64,000 nt of DNA from Chrysopilus asiliformis. Its lineage: Eukaryota; Arthropoda; Insecta; Diptera; Rhagionidae. The translations under genes were made by a program, and so were the position numbers. The stretch is taken from the NCBI GenBank assembly GCA_964034945.1, contig OZ035962.1, forward strand, positions 87,832,650 to 87,896,649, in the 5' to 3' direction. The notes beneath the pieces are model-generated. The model saw only the letters and a program-made list of their open reading frames with translations, searched no databases and was not told where the DNA came from. Shown here piece by piece: positions 46,570 to 57,140 of this stretch; position 1 is the stretch's first letter; every line of letters begins with the position of its first letter.

Positions 46570-46990
46570 TTTGTCTGTCTGTTTGTTTGTTTGTTTGTTT
46601 GGCTGTCTGTTTGTTTGTGCTGGTTGTTTGTGTTCGAAAACGGTGAGTCGTATTGAAAAATTTATCGAGGTAAAATGTGTTTTGAATGTGATTTTACATA
46701 ACTTATCCATACATCAAAGTTCAGTTGGGCAACTCCTCCACTCTCCCCCGCTCCCCTTCCCACCCGCAAACAAATGGAATACTTTTTTTTTCTATTTTCT
46801 CGAAAACGGTGCATAGTATCGAAAAATTTATAGAGACGAAATGTGTTTAGAGTATTATTTTACATAACTGTTCTAAACATAAAAATCCAATCGGACCACT
46901 CCTTCCACCCTCTCCCATCTTCCATAGATTTTCTTCAGAAATTTTTCATATTTGACGATTACACGCTGGCAATTGTAGCTTTTCTTGTAT
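46570..46990 (+). repeat. Family A repeat copy 6, 3' part, with GTTT/GTCT tract
   Basis: A short TGTCTGTTTGTTTGTTTG tract (46573-46625) runs directly into CGAAAACGGTGAGTCGTATT, then two TTTTACATAAC modules and the 3' end GACGATTACACGCTGGCAAT. The tract directly abuts the 3' modules, so the intervening block is deleted. Confidence 0.7.
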
Positions 46991-48086
46991 TTTCCCGAAA
47001 AATCACAGCATTCCAGACTCTTTTGAAAAATTCTAATAGAACTTTTATCGATTTTATTAATGTCTCACTTGGCTTATGAGGCTTGAAAAGAAACTCAATG
47101 GATGCCAGTTTCTACTCGGCCACCCGTACCCTAAGAAAAACTTTCTTTTCACAAAAAAAAATACGACTTATCAAAGATCATATAAAGAAAACTATATCAA
47201 CAAAAACACAATTTAATTGTAAAAAACCTACTCGAAATTTTTACATTTTCAGAAGTTTTAGTGGCACGTGCAGATCTCTGGAGTCCATCCTGTGCACATA
47301 ACATGCTTTTATAGCATATTCTATAAATTCGGTTATTTCCATCTAATCGATAATTTGCTATCGAATTAATTTCTAATAGAGCTGAGATTTTCGAAAAGTA
47401 CGAACACATGCCCATCACTTGACGTACATTAATATCCATCCCGATTCGAGATTCAAGATTTTTGAGAGGGAAAATAATTTCCATGCTGAATTTTCGAATA
47501 AATTTGAATGTGAGCGACAAGCAGCCATCCAGGGGATAAATGATTACTAAAAGACTTACGACGTAAGTCCCCCACGTGGAACGGGAATGACAGAAAATGT
47601 GAGTCAGGAAGAAAACAGTCCAAACTGAACCTCGCTCCGCTTTCCTTTGATTTCCTCTAAAGGCATGGCCCTTTAAATATTATGGAAATATTCGTTATTC
47701 AAGCTATGCCCACAGTCTCATGCCGGCATCGTCATTGCGTTACCTAACCTAAAATATTCAACCCTCAGAGTCCTTCATAATACGCAAATACCGGGAATGA
47801 TTATAAAGCGGAGATTTAGTTATAGGATTAATGGAATTTAATTGGATTCTCTGTGACCGAGATTTAATTTAGAAACGCTATTTAAAATCTGAAACAAAAC
47901 TTTTCAAGGGGGAGGTAATCTTACGTAACAATAATTTCGACGAAAGAAAAATTGTAAAAATATTTCATTTGTCAAAAACAGAACATCCAGAAATGTTTTT
48001 CTAAAAAATGTGTTTTTTAAGGATTGTAAATGAAAGTCAGCTGACGTAACTTGGAAGTCATGACTTCATTAAGAATTGTGCAATGA
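46991..48086. other. No gene recognised
   Basis: The frame 47197-47520 (minus, 107 aa) is the longest here and shows no known domain. A slightly GC-richer patch at 47530-47760 holds no coding signal I could defend. Confidence 0.3.
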
Positions 48087-48468
48087 CTCAAAATCATAGT
48101 CGGGCGTTTTCAATTCCCATTCAATTTCAATTCCCATTCACTTACTGAATGGTATTTGAAATTTTTACTCCATTACCATTCAGTAGTGAATGGTAATGGC
48201 CAAAAAATTCAACTCTCCATTCACTGAATGGGAATGTAAATCCATTTCCATTCCCATTCGATTTGAGTTGAGATTTTATGATTTTAAGTGAATGGTAATT
48301 CAATTTAGTCAAATGATTTTTTTATATGGAAAAATGCTCGAAATCGATCGAAATGAGGGAAAAGTTAATTTGCCTCAAAACGACAGGACCGATTTTTATG
48401 ATCCATATCACATTGGATAGGGATCAGTGTGGCCTATAGTACTAGATATGAGGCATTCTAGAAAAACC

Positions 48469-49050
48469 AAAATGGCGGCTATTAGACGCCATTTTGTCCA
48501 AATTATCCCAATAAAGGCCTATCAAGATAGGTATCAAATGAAAGAGCTCTGGAGGAAACTTATAAATATCTATATCATGGGTATCAAAAAACAAAATGGC
48601 GGCTGTTAGACGACATTTTGTCCAAATTACCCCAATAAAGACCCATCAAGATGGGTATCAAATGAAAGAGCTCTGGAAGAAACTTACAAATATCTATATC
48701 ATGGGTATCAAAAAAACAAAATGGCGGCTGTTAGACGACATTTTGTCCAAATTACCCCAATAAAGACCCATCAAGATGGGTATCAAATGAAAGAGCTCTG
48801 GAAGAAACTTACAAATATCTATAACATATTTATCAAAAACCAAAATGGCGGCTATTAGACGCCATTTTGTCTAAAATACCACAATAAAGACCCATCAAGA
48901 TAGGTATCAAATGAAAGAGCTCTGGAGGAAACTTATAAATATCCATAACATGGTTATCAAAAAAAAGAAAATGGCGACTAAACATCGTAATAAAGATCCA
49001 TCAAGATGGGTATCAAATGAAAGAGTTTGGGAGGAAACTTATAAATCCCT
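48469..49050. repeat. About 125-bp tandem repeat in the left fold-back arm
   Basis: AAAATGGCGG marks unit starts at 48469, 48593, 48718 and 48842, with a diverged unit at 48968 (spacing 124-126). Each unit has AAAATGGCG and CGCCATTTT about nine bases apart (a small hairpin), CCATCAAGATGGGTATCAAA and GAAAGAGCTCTGG. Short frames in the arm (48427-48609, 48911-49126) come from these units. Confidence 0.9.
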
Positions 49051-49304
49051 ATATTTTATTTTATTTTTTGAAGAAACAATTGACTTATTTTTTGTTTTAT
49101 TCAATTTTGCTTTCATGAAAAATTAGTGATAATGAAAGCAAAATTGAATAAAAAAAAATAAGTCAATTGTTTCTTCAAAAAATAAAATAAAATATAGGGA
49201 TTTATAAGTTTCCTCCCAAACTCTTTCATTTGATACCCATCTTGATGGATCTTTATTACGATGTTTAGTCGCCATTTTCTTTTTTTTGATAACCATGTTA
49301 TGGA

Positions 49305-49335
<31 letters not shown>

Positions 49336-52300
49336 TAATAATGATATAATACCAAAAGGCAAAATGCCTTATACAAAGGTACAAAGTTCATGTTCATTAA
49401 CTGGTTATTTACAATAATATATAACAATATATGATTCTACATAATTAACAGAGAGCAAATTCAAAACAGCAAGAATTTAAATAATATAGTAGCAGTTAAT
49501 ACAAAGTTTATCAGTTGGAACTGAGTTACGCTTTAAGTTTTAGGGAACAGGAAAAAAAGGATCAGAGAAAAAAAAAAAAAAAAAACTGAATCAACAACAA
49601 AAATAGATAATAATAATTAAAAATTAAAGTTAAGGTAAAGGCTCAACCACACCTCCCAACTCATTAAAAGATACTTTAAAAAAAAGCTAGAAAACAAATG
49701 GAAAAAGATGGTGAGGCAAAACTCCGTACCAAGGGAGAGAAGAGGAAAAATTCGTCGAATTCTTAGCACTGGATTAACTATCCGGGGGTCGCGTAAGCTC
49801 GTAGAAGCAACGTCTTTTAAATAAGTTCACGTCAGATAGATTACGAAGTTCAATAGGCAATGAATTGAAGATCGTAATGGCACGTACAAAGAAAGACCTG
49901 TCCATAAAAATAGAAAACCGTTTTAAGGAACAAATAGTTCTTGCTCTCGAGGATCTTAGAAGAGAGATGTAATCATACAAGAAGACAGGCTCATTATACG
50001 CCATAATCTTGAATAGGTAAAAAACACTTCTAAAATTGAAAAATGTGCGAAGAGTGCATCCAAGGAATCTACGAACGTACGAGGAAGTAGAGTCATTCCA
50101 ACGAAGGGAGTAAACAAAACGAATAATCACGTTGAAACCCTTGCGTAGTCGAGTCAAATTGGCCTCAGAGCAACCTGAGAAAATTTCGGCACCGTAGGAG
50201 AAAAGAGGTAGCAATAAAGCCTTGGCAATTTTGACCCTAATCGTTTCTGTAAGAAAAATGTTTAAAGACCGCAGACGCCAAAGAATCGCAAAGCATTTTC
50301 TCAGCACCGAGTTTATATGCAAATCCCATGAAAGGTTTACATCGAGAGTGATACCCAAACTAACCACAGATTTACTGAAAGGGATGACAGAGTTTTCCAA
50401 TTTAACTGGAGGAATGGAGCTAACGATATGGCTGTGAGAGAAAACAATGGCTTGAGATTTAAGGTGATTAATGTAGATTTTATTTCTGCAAGACCACTCC
50501 GCAATTTTGTTGATATCGTCATTGAGCTGATATACACAACGATCGGGATCGTCTTTGTCACCGAGAGAGAGAAGTTGAAGGTCGTCTGCAAATAAGTGAA
50601 GTACGCTATTGTTAACACACTGATGAATATCATTAATGAAGAGTGAAAAGAGAATCGGGCCGAGCAAAGAACCTTGTGGTACACCTTGATAAACCTTGTT
50701 ACAGGAGGAAAGGGAGTTCTGGATTTGAACAATTTGCGCTCTATCGGTCAAGTAGGATCGAATATAAGAAACGGCAGACTTAGAAAAGTTGAACTGCAGT
50801 TGCAGCTTGCTAAGCAGAAGAAAATGGTTAACACTGTCAAAGGCCTTAGAAAAATCGATGAGCGCAAGAACAGCAGGTGACTTGCGGTCTAGAGCACCAC
50901 GAATTTTTTCTGTAATATCGATAATAGTAGAAGTCGTGTTATGACGAGCTCGGAAACCCGATTGCCTGGAGTAGATGAGATTCCTCCTGCTAACGTGATC
51001 CATAAGCTGATCTTTTAAGGCGTATTCAAGAATCTTAGATAAGCAGGAGAGAATACTTATCGGTCGAAAGTCACTTAGAGCACCTGGTGAATTTTTCTTA
51101 GGGATTGGGATGACCTTTCCCAATTTCCACTGGCTAGGAAACGTAGAAGTCATTATTGAAGAATTTATGATGTGAAGCAGTGCATGACCAATGACTGGAA
51201 GCAAAAGTTTAATAAATTTGAGAGGTAATCCGTCAACCCCAACCGCATTACTTTTGATATTGAAAGTAAATTTCCAAAGCTCAAAGATATCGATATTACG
51301 AAAAGAAAAAGAGTCGTCGATATCAAACGGCACGTAGTTTTCATAAGTTTTAGGTCCGTTAGGAGGCGCGAAAAAGTCATTGAACTCATTTGCTGAGAAT
51401 ATAGGTTGCGCAGCCTCTGCTGGTAATGCACCGACACTACGTAATTTTTTCCAAATCTGGGCAGGGGAGGGATCGCGAAATATTCTGTTAGCTGCTTTTA
51501 TTTTGGCATCACGAATTAGTCTATTAACCTTGTTTCTCAGTTTCGTGAAATTCGTCCAATCGCTCTGGCTACGCGATCTCTTGTATATTTTAAAGGATTG
51601 GTCCCTAAGATTGCAGAAAAGCCTAATGGAGTTATTAAACCAATGTGGTGAGGTACTGGAACAATGTTTGCGAAAAATAACGGACGGAACATGTTTATCG
51701 AAGAGCATAGTTGTAGTCGAAACAAGGTACTCAATTTGTGAATCCAAGTTGGCGAAAAGGTGGAAATTGTGGAATAACTCAGCGCATTCCAATAGTAGGG
51801 AATCAAGATCTACTTTAGAGTAGTCTCGAAAGGAAAAATTGCAAAATGACCTAGAATAGCAAATATTGATCGACAGAGAAATAAGCGCGTGCTTCGAAAT
51901 TCCAGGCAGCCATGCTGAATTAGTGGACGATACGATATCCGGTTTATTAAGAACGAAGAAGTCAATCAACGATTCGCTAGAGTGGACAACATCGAAGTGA
52001 GTTGGATTGAAGTTATGATGACAGATTGAGAACCCAAATTGTTCAAAGAAACGGGTCACTGACTCCAGCTTACGCTGACACAAGAGGTTATAGTTAAAAT
52101 CCCCTGCAAGGAGAGTATTGGACGGAATAGATGAAATTTCAAATAGTAAGTCTTGCAGGGCCATAATATTACCGCTAGGGAGGTAAATAACACCCAAAAG
52201 TAGTGGCGGCGAGGTAGAGCTAATTTCAATAAATAGATATTCGACACCAGAGAGACATGCCCCAAATTTGGTTTTACATTTCAAGTTGGATTTGACAAAC

Positions 52301-52750
52301 CAGCAAACGCCACCACCTCGACGGTCGGGACGGTCATGCCTAAACAAGTTGTACTCACCAAGGTCAAGGACATTATTAGGAATTGCAGGTTTCAACCATG
52401 TCTCCGAAACCGCGATTGCATCAAAATTTCCAACACTGATTACACGCTTAATCTCATCCCATTTGTTGGTTCTGTAAGAGGGTCGTAAGCTTTGGGCGTT
52501 GAAATGACCAATACGAAGCTGAGTCATTTGATATTGGAGAGTTGCCCCACCGGAATTATCATTAGGGAATGAATTCATTAAATAAAAACGATCGGAATTG
52601 GGAGATGGTTGGCCTGGACCATGTAGATGTTGTTGATTCAAACTGCAAACTATAAAAAACGAAAGTTGAGAAATAGTAAAAAGAAAATAATAGGTAATTA
52701 AAGCGTAACTTAAATTCGACTGATTGAGGTCTAATTAAAAATATTGAATT
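49305..52750 (-). mobile_element. Non-LTR retrotransposon (Jockey/CR1 group) with TAAA tail
   Basis: Read on the minus strand it has a very short 5' leader of about 110 bases, one 955-codon ORF, a 3' UTR of about 440 bases ending in a small hairpin (AAGGCAAAATGCCTT at about 49355-49369), and a (TAAA)n tail of about seven units at 49305-49335. It lies in the right arm of the fold-back; the left arm at about 48935-48945 shows the unoccupied sequence ACTTATAAATATCC. No clean target duplication could be read because the tail and target are both AT-rich. An ORF1 is absent, so the copy is 5'-truncated or belongs to a one-ORF family. Confidence 0.85.
49774..52641 (-). CDS. LINE endonuclease/reverse transcriptase, 955 aa, intact
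   Basis: The protein nicks target DNA and copies the element RNA from the nick (target-primed reverse transcription). Residues about 42-255 form an APE-type endonuclease: HFNAQS (46-51), SETWL (79-83, catalytic Glu80), GDFN (190-193), DFF (227-229) and a final S-K-H (249-251) where most relatives have S-D-H. Residues about 465-740 form the reverse transcriptase: DGLP, IPIPKK, DFRPISILS, ALIDFSKAFD (593-602), GVPQGSLLGP (653-662) and the FADD active site (684-687). A C-terminal region with NSLP..LR and FKRR motifs follows. There is no RNase H or zinc knuckle. The frame is open throughout, so the copy is fairly young. The start at 52641 is the first Met of the frame; a Met at residue 22 or 39 is also possible. 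Closest group by motif is Jockey/CR1; the exact clade is uncertain. It may be catalytically weakened by Lys250. Confidence 0.92.
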   Translation of the reverse strand: MNQQHLHGPGQPSPNSDRFYLMNSFPNDNSGGATLQYQMTQLRIGHFNAQSLRPSYRTNKWDEIKRVISVGNFDAIAVSETWLKPAIPNNVLDLGEYNLFRHDRPDRRGGGVCWFVKSNLKCKTKFGACLSGVEYLFIEISSTSPPLLLGVIYLPSGNIMALQDLLFEISSIPSNTLLAGDFNYNLLCQRKLESVTRFFEQFGFSICHHNFNPTHFDVVHSSESLIDFFVLNKPDIVSSTNSAWLPGISKHALISLSINICYSRSFCNFSFRDYSKVDLDSLLLECAELFHNFHLFANLDSQIEYLVSTTTMLFDKHVPSVIFRKHCSSTSPHWFNNSIRLFCNLRDQSFKIYKRSRSQSDWTNFTKLRNKVNRLIRDAKIKAANRIFRDPSPAQIWKKLRSVGALPAEAAQPIFSANEFNDFFAPPNGPKTYENYVPFDIDDSFSFRNIDIFELWKFTFNIKSNAVGVDGLPLKFIKLLLPVIGHALLHIINSSIMTSTFPSQWKLGKVIPIPKKNSPGALSDFRPISILSCLSKILEYALKDQLMDHVSRRNLIYSRQSGFRARHNTTSTIIDITEKIRGALDRKSPAVLALIDFSKAFDSVNHFLLLSKLQLQFNFSKSAVSYIRSYLTDRAQIVQIQNSLSSCNKVYQGVPQGSLLGPILFSLFINDIHQCVNNSVLHLFADDLQLLSLGDKDDPDRCVYQLNDDINKIAEWSCRNKIYINHLKSQAIVFSHSHIVSSIPPVKLENSVIPFSKSVVSLGITLDVNLSWDLHINSVLRKCFAILWRLRSLNIFLTETIRVKIAKALLLPLFSYGAEIFSGCSEANLTRLRKGFNVIIRFVYSLRWNDSTSSYVRRFLGCTLRTFFNFRSVFYLFKIMAYNEPVFLYDYISLLRSSRARTICSLKRFSIFMDRSFFVRAITIFNSLPIELRNLSDVNLFKRRCFYELTRPPDS

Positions 52751-52764
52751 AATAAGTTTCCTCC

Positions 52765-53225
52765 AGAGCTCTTTCATTTGATACCTATCTTGATGGGTCT
52801 TTATTGTGGTATTTTAGACAAAATGGCGTCTAATAGCCGCCATTTTGGTTTTTGATAAATATGTTATAGATATTTGTAAGTTTCTTCCAGAGCTCTTTCA
52901 TTTGATACCCATCTTGATGGGTCTTTATTGGGGTAATTTGGACAAAATGTCGTCTAACAGCCGCCATTTTGTTTTTTTGATACCCATGATATAGATATTT
53001 GTAAGTTTCTTCCAGAGCTCTTTCATTTGATACCCATCTTGATGGGTCTTTATTGGGGTAATTTGGACAAAATGTCGTCTAACAGCCGCCATTTTGTTTT
53101 TTGATACCCATGATATAGATATTTATAAGTTTCCTCCAGAGCTCTTTCATTTGATACCTATCTTGATAGGCCTTTATTGGGATAATTTGGACAAAATGGC
53201 GTCTAATAGCCGCCATTTTGGTTTT
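52765..53225. repeat. About 125-bp tandem repeat in the right fold-back arm
   Basis: The inverted counterparts carry CCGCCATTTT at 52838, 52961, 53086 and 53210 (spacing 123-125). Order and unit-specific variants (for example GACGCC versus GACGAC after the hairpin) mirror the left arm, so the whole array was inverted as a block and not built twice. Confidence 0.9.
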
Positions 53226-53612
53226 TCTAGAATGCCTCATATCTAGTACTATAGGCCACACTGATCCCTATCCAATGTGATATGGATCATAAAAATCGGT
53301 CCTGTCGTTTTGAGGCAAATTAACTTTTCCCTCATTTCGATCGATTTCGAGCATTTTTCCATATAAAAAAATCATTTGACTAAATTGAATTACCATTCAC
53401 TTAAAATCATAAAATCTCAACTCAAATCGAATGGGAATGGAAATAAATTTACATTCCCATTCAGTGAATGGAGAGTTGAATTTTTTGGCCATTACCATTC
53501 ACTACTGAATGGTAATGGAGTAAAAATTTCAAATACCATTCAGTAAGTGAATGGGAATGGAATTTTGAATGCATTCAATTTTGAATTGAATACGCCCAAC
53601 TCTGCTCAAAAT

Positions 53613-54589
53613 ATAAAAATTCTGATCATAAATCAACTGTCATAATTTTTTATTCGCTTAACTTAATTCTGATCCAGGTGTAAATATGACCTTTGGAAGT
53701 ACTTTTAATAACAACACGACACTACCACCACCTTGAAAAGGTAATCCACATTTTTTTTGAACATTTCCCGCCATTTGACCAAACATTTTTGGAATTTGGT
53801 CAAACACACACTGCCGGGCGATAGAATTCCATTTTCACACCGAACAAAATTCCAACGTGGATACAAAAATCTACCTTTTCTCAGTTTATGCGAGGTAAGT
53901 TATCGATAAATTGGATCGCGGAATGTTGATTGAATCGGCCTTGTGTTACTGCAAACTACATACGCTTTTATGAGTGTTTGCCGATTATTCCAGGTAATTT
54001 TTATACCTGATTGACGCGACATCGACAGTCGTTTAGTGAAATTCTGTTTGCACAGCTAAATAACTTTCGTTTTTTTTTTGCTTCAAATATCTTAAATTTC
54101 AAATATTGATTCAAGTTTTTTTTCTTAATTCTGATACTAATATATTGGGGAGAGACAAAAAATTTCGGTATATGGAGGAAAATTTTGAGCAAACCTGCAA
54201 AACTATTAAGATAACATTTTGTGAGACAACAACATGAAAATCGAACTAAATTTTTGGATTTTTGCGCGAATTTGTATATGCATAGGGTGGCCATATTTTG
54301 TGACCATACATATACAAATGCATTGGGTGACCAAATTTTTCTTGTTCGAATCCGGTACAAATAACCGGTAAGGGGAGCGAGGTGAAGAAGGGGAAATTTT
54401 TATACCTCGAAAAAAATCGAAAAGTACGGAACAAAAGTTAAAGCGACGCTCGCGGAAAAACTGTCTTACGTCCCAACTTTTTTCCAAAAGTAGTGAATTT
54501 TTCTGTCTCTTTTTGTGGCATTTTTTTCTTTAAAATTCAACAGAAGTTTCGCCGCAGGTTTTTGGCTTGGTTACCGCATTTGTTCTAAA
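53613..54589. other. No gene recognised
   Basis: AT-rich DNA right of the fold-back. Overlapping minus frames at 54001-54487 do not match a known family. Confidence 0.3.
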
Positions 54590-55560
54590 AACTGAAAATC
54601 TCGAAAACGGTCAAAGATACCGATTATAAAATTTAGAGCATTTTAATACCTTTAATTCTGCCTTCAACTGTTTCTTCGAAAAACCCTTAGTTTCCAAGCA
54701 ATTCGCAAAAATCTATTTTTTAACTTTTATTGATATCACGATAACGGTAAACGTTAGCGAATAACGGTAAAAGACTAAATTGTTTAGAATGCTATTTTCT
54801 TCAATTCGTCTCATACATCAACCTGTCAAAAAGCATTTATCTTTCGATATATATACAGTTAGAATAACTGTATATCTCGATAACGGGTGAGATACGCAGT
54901 CAGATAAAAATGTACATAAGACTACTGAAAAAGGCGTAGTTTCGGAGTAAACAACAAAAAACGAAATTGCGATTATTAAAAAGCCGTTGTTTTGATTACT
55001 TCCGCTTAACACATTGACTGCCATGGTTATCATTTTTGATAGCCAGTGAGCCAAGGCTATCATTTTTGATAGCCAGTGAGCCAAGGCTATCATTTTTGAT
55101 AGCCAGTGAAAATTGGCACTATGATTCATGAGCGGCCAAAGCTATCATTTTCGATAGCTGAGTCTACAATCTACATGCATACATACATACATTCATACAT
55201 ACGTACATTCTACATACGTCTACATGTATTGGCATCTCCCTTACATTTTTTGCAAAATTGGTCTGGCAGTCAACGTGTTAAGGATTTTCACCAAAAGTTG
55301 ATAGGATCGTCCTATTCTAAGACCGAACATGCCTACGACCAAACACTCCTAGGAACAAATATTTCATGACTCTAGCTCCATTAGTTTTTGAGAAATCTTG
55401 CACACAGGCTGACATACAGAAAGACATGGTTGTAATAATTCTCCAATCGACTCAGGAGTGCTCGGGAAATGTTTTTTACGCAAAATTAAGATGTCGAAAT
55501 TTTTAATGAATAAAATACTTTATTATAATTCGCAGTAAAAATCAAAGTAAAAATCATATG
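54590..55560 (-). repeat. Family E (GTCY)n-type repeat, copy 2
   Basis: It shares with 21302-22105 the CTCGAAAACGGTCAAAGATA-type modules, CAAAAGTTGATAGGATCGTC and the end CAATCGACTCAGGAGTGCTC...AATACTTTATTATA. Its tract is reduced to CTGACATACAGAAAGACA near 55410. A P2 MITE occupies the TTAA at 55006. Confidence 0.7.
55006..55281. mobile_element. piggyBac-like MITE, family P2 copy 2
   Basis: TTAA at 55006-55009 and 55278-55281 flank 268 bp with ends CACATTGACTGCCATGG and, inverted, CACGTTGACTGCCAGAC. The left part contains three direct copies of a 30-base unit (TATCATTTTTGATAGCCAGT followed by GAGCCAAGGC), which explains its extra length over copy 1. The paralogous repeat at 21832-21835 retains the single TTAA. 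The host flank (CTTCCG on the left, GGATTT on the right) matches on both sides. Confidence 0.9.
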
Positions 55561-56345
55561 TTTATAAATATAAGCTAATATTTTACTTGTCGGGTTATAG
55601 TATAAATTGCGCAGGAAAGTAGATTTTGTATAAGAAAGTTATGTGCATCGGAGTTAAGTATGTGTGCAAAATTTCAAGTCAATCGGAAATTAGATTGCAA
55701 GATTTGACCCTATCACTCAAACTTACCAAGAAGTGAAACTGAATAAAAGCTTGTAAAAATAAAACAAATTCAATGGAAAACTAAAAATCACTTTACAATC
55801 CACACAAATTGTTGTCACTTAAAAAGGGTTACATCATTTTTTGCATATGTCTTGTATAAATAACGGAAATGACGATCGAAATTTTAATGGAACTCGCAGA
55901 CCGAGCAAAATTGAAAATTATCCATTAAAGTCACATCATGAGTGACAATGACGAGACTAAATTAGTTTCATTATAATTAATGGTAAATAAATCATGATTC
56001 GTTTCACTACCTAAAGCCCTTTATGGCCGTAGAGACGCATTGGATTTGTGTGAAGTGAATGTGAATAATTTAGGAAAATTTTTAACAAAAAATTTAAATT
56101 GGTAAAGCTTTTATTTTACATTTTATAAACAATCATTTTATTGCCAAAGATATTGGAATCATTTTTTTGTTATCGGACATCGACTGCTGGTAATTTACGT
56201 ATAATTAAGTAATTTTCATTATTTTGTATGTAATTAAAGTAATTTATGTAATTAGTGGTAATAAATGTAATTAAAAAGAAAAACTTGATTTTTTAGTCAA
56301 ATATTGTTACCACCAGATGCAGAAGCAAATGGAAAAAACACACAG
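55561..56345. other. AT-rich, no gene seen
   Basis: A TGTAATTA-type microsatellite-like patch lies at about 56195-56275. Nothing else was recognised. Confidence 0.3.
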
Positions 56346-56519
56346 TTAGGGGCTGTCCATAAAATATGTCACACTTTTACGAGGAGTGGGAGTGGGTGAG
56401 AGGAGGAATGGGCGTGAGGGGGAAAGGGAGTCATCGGTGTAAACTCTATACCAAATATTGCGAAAAAAACGTGACAAAGGTCGAAAATTAACGTAAGGTA
56501 ATCTATGGACAGCGCCTTA
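56346..56519. mobile_element. PIF/Harbinger-like MITE, 168 bp, TTA duplication
   Basis: The element runs 56349-56516 between TTA at 56346-56348 and 56517-56519. Ends are GGGGCTGTCCATAAAATATG and, inverted, GGCGCTGTCCATAGATTACC. Termini of this kind (GGGCTGTCCATAAA) are widespread among insect MITEs. End fragments of the family also lie near 8010-8042, 17230-17255, 39805-39830 and 57855-57893. Confidence 0.85.
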
Positions 56520-56789
56520 CGTGATTGAAAAATATTCATTTTGCAATGTGAAAATTAAAGTTTTTTTTTCTTTCGTCAGGATCATATGCAATGATCGTAA
56601 GACTCAAATTCGGGTTGTGCATTAGCTGGCCTTCATAAATAAATCCGGAATACGGGGAGTGAAAAAAATATGCGACCACCCAGTAAATTAGCTTTATGAG
56701 TGATGTTTGGCACCTTTTATTTTCTAATATATTTCATTTTTGTTTTATATCAATTATATTAAATTTAGTGTTGAAAATGTATTTCAACA
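56520..56789. other. AT-rich, nothing recognised
   Basis: A short inverted pair (TTTAGTGTTGAAAATG and TATTTCAACACTAAAT) occurs at about 56764-56798, at the edge of the family H fragment. Confidence 0.3.
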
Positions 56790-57140
56790 CTAAATTTTAC
56801 ATAGAAAAAATTTTTTATTAGGACGAAAACCATGGAAAAACACTTATGAAATGTGCACCGCAGGCGAAATTTTGTTAAACAGAATGCGGTGTAGTTTTAA
56901 ATCAAGAGCTATCAACAAACTTTTCAAAAAAAATCAACAAACTTTTTTGCACCTTTTACGTTTTATAAATAGTTGTAACGAAAATTACCAATAAGAGAAA
57001 TGCGCCGGGGGTTAAATTATTACTTTTGATACGCCGTTTATGGCAAACTTATGAGAAAATGCGCCGCATGCAAAAAAATGTAATTTGGAGCAACCTCCAG
57101 CCGAAATAGAGTATGTTGTGCATATTTAGTGATCGTTTTC
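56790..57140. repeat. Family H repeat fragment, copy 3
   Basis: GCACCGCAGGCGAAATTTTG, TTTTAAATCAAGAGCTATCA, ACGTTTTATAAATAGTTGTA and GCCGAAATAGAGTATG match the interior of the element at 34012-35049. Terminal CACTCAG ends were not found. Confidence 0.65.

Larger units (their letters stand above)
48087..53612. mobile_element. hAT-like 2-kb fold-back element, split by a nested LINE
   Basis: The outer element spans 48095-53604 with CTCAAAAT at 48087-48094 and 53605-53612. Ends are CATAGTCGGGCGTTTTCAAT and, inverted, CAGAGTTGGGCGTATTCAAT; an 8-bp duplication with T at 2 and A at 7 plus CAG...TGGGC termini fits hAT. Without the LINE it is two inverted arms of about 1.02 kb around a 15-base loop at 49117-49131. 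The left arm is 48095-49116; the right arm is 49132-49304 plus about 52751-53604. The arms are almost identical: the same 60-residue frame is readable in both. No transposase frame was found, so it is non-autonomous. Confidence 0.9.

Noticed and set aside
48427..53261. Identical 60-residue frames at 48427-48609 and 53079-53261 suggesting a duplicated gene
   Set aside because: They are the two arms of the fold-back element, and the frame runs through tandem repeat units.
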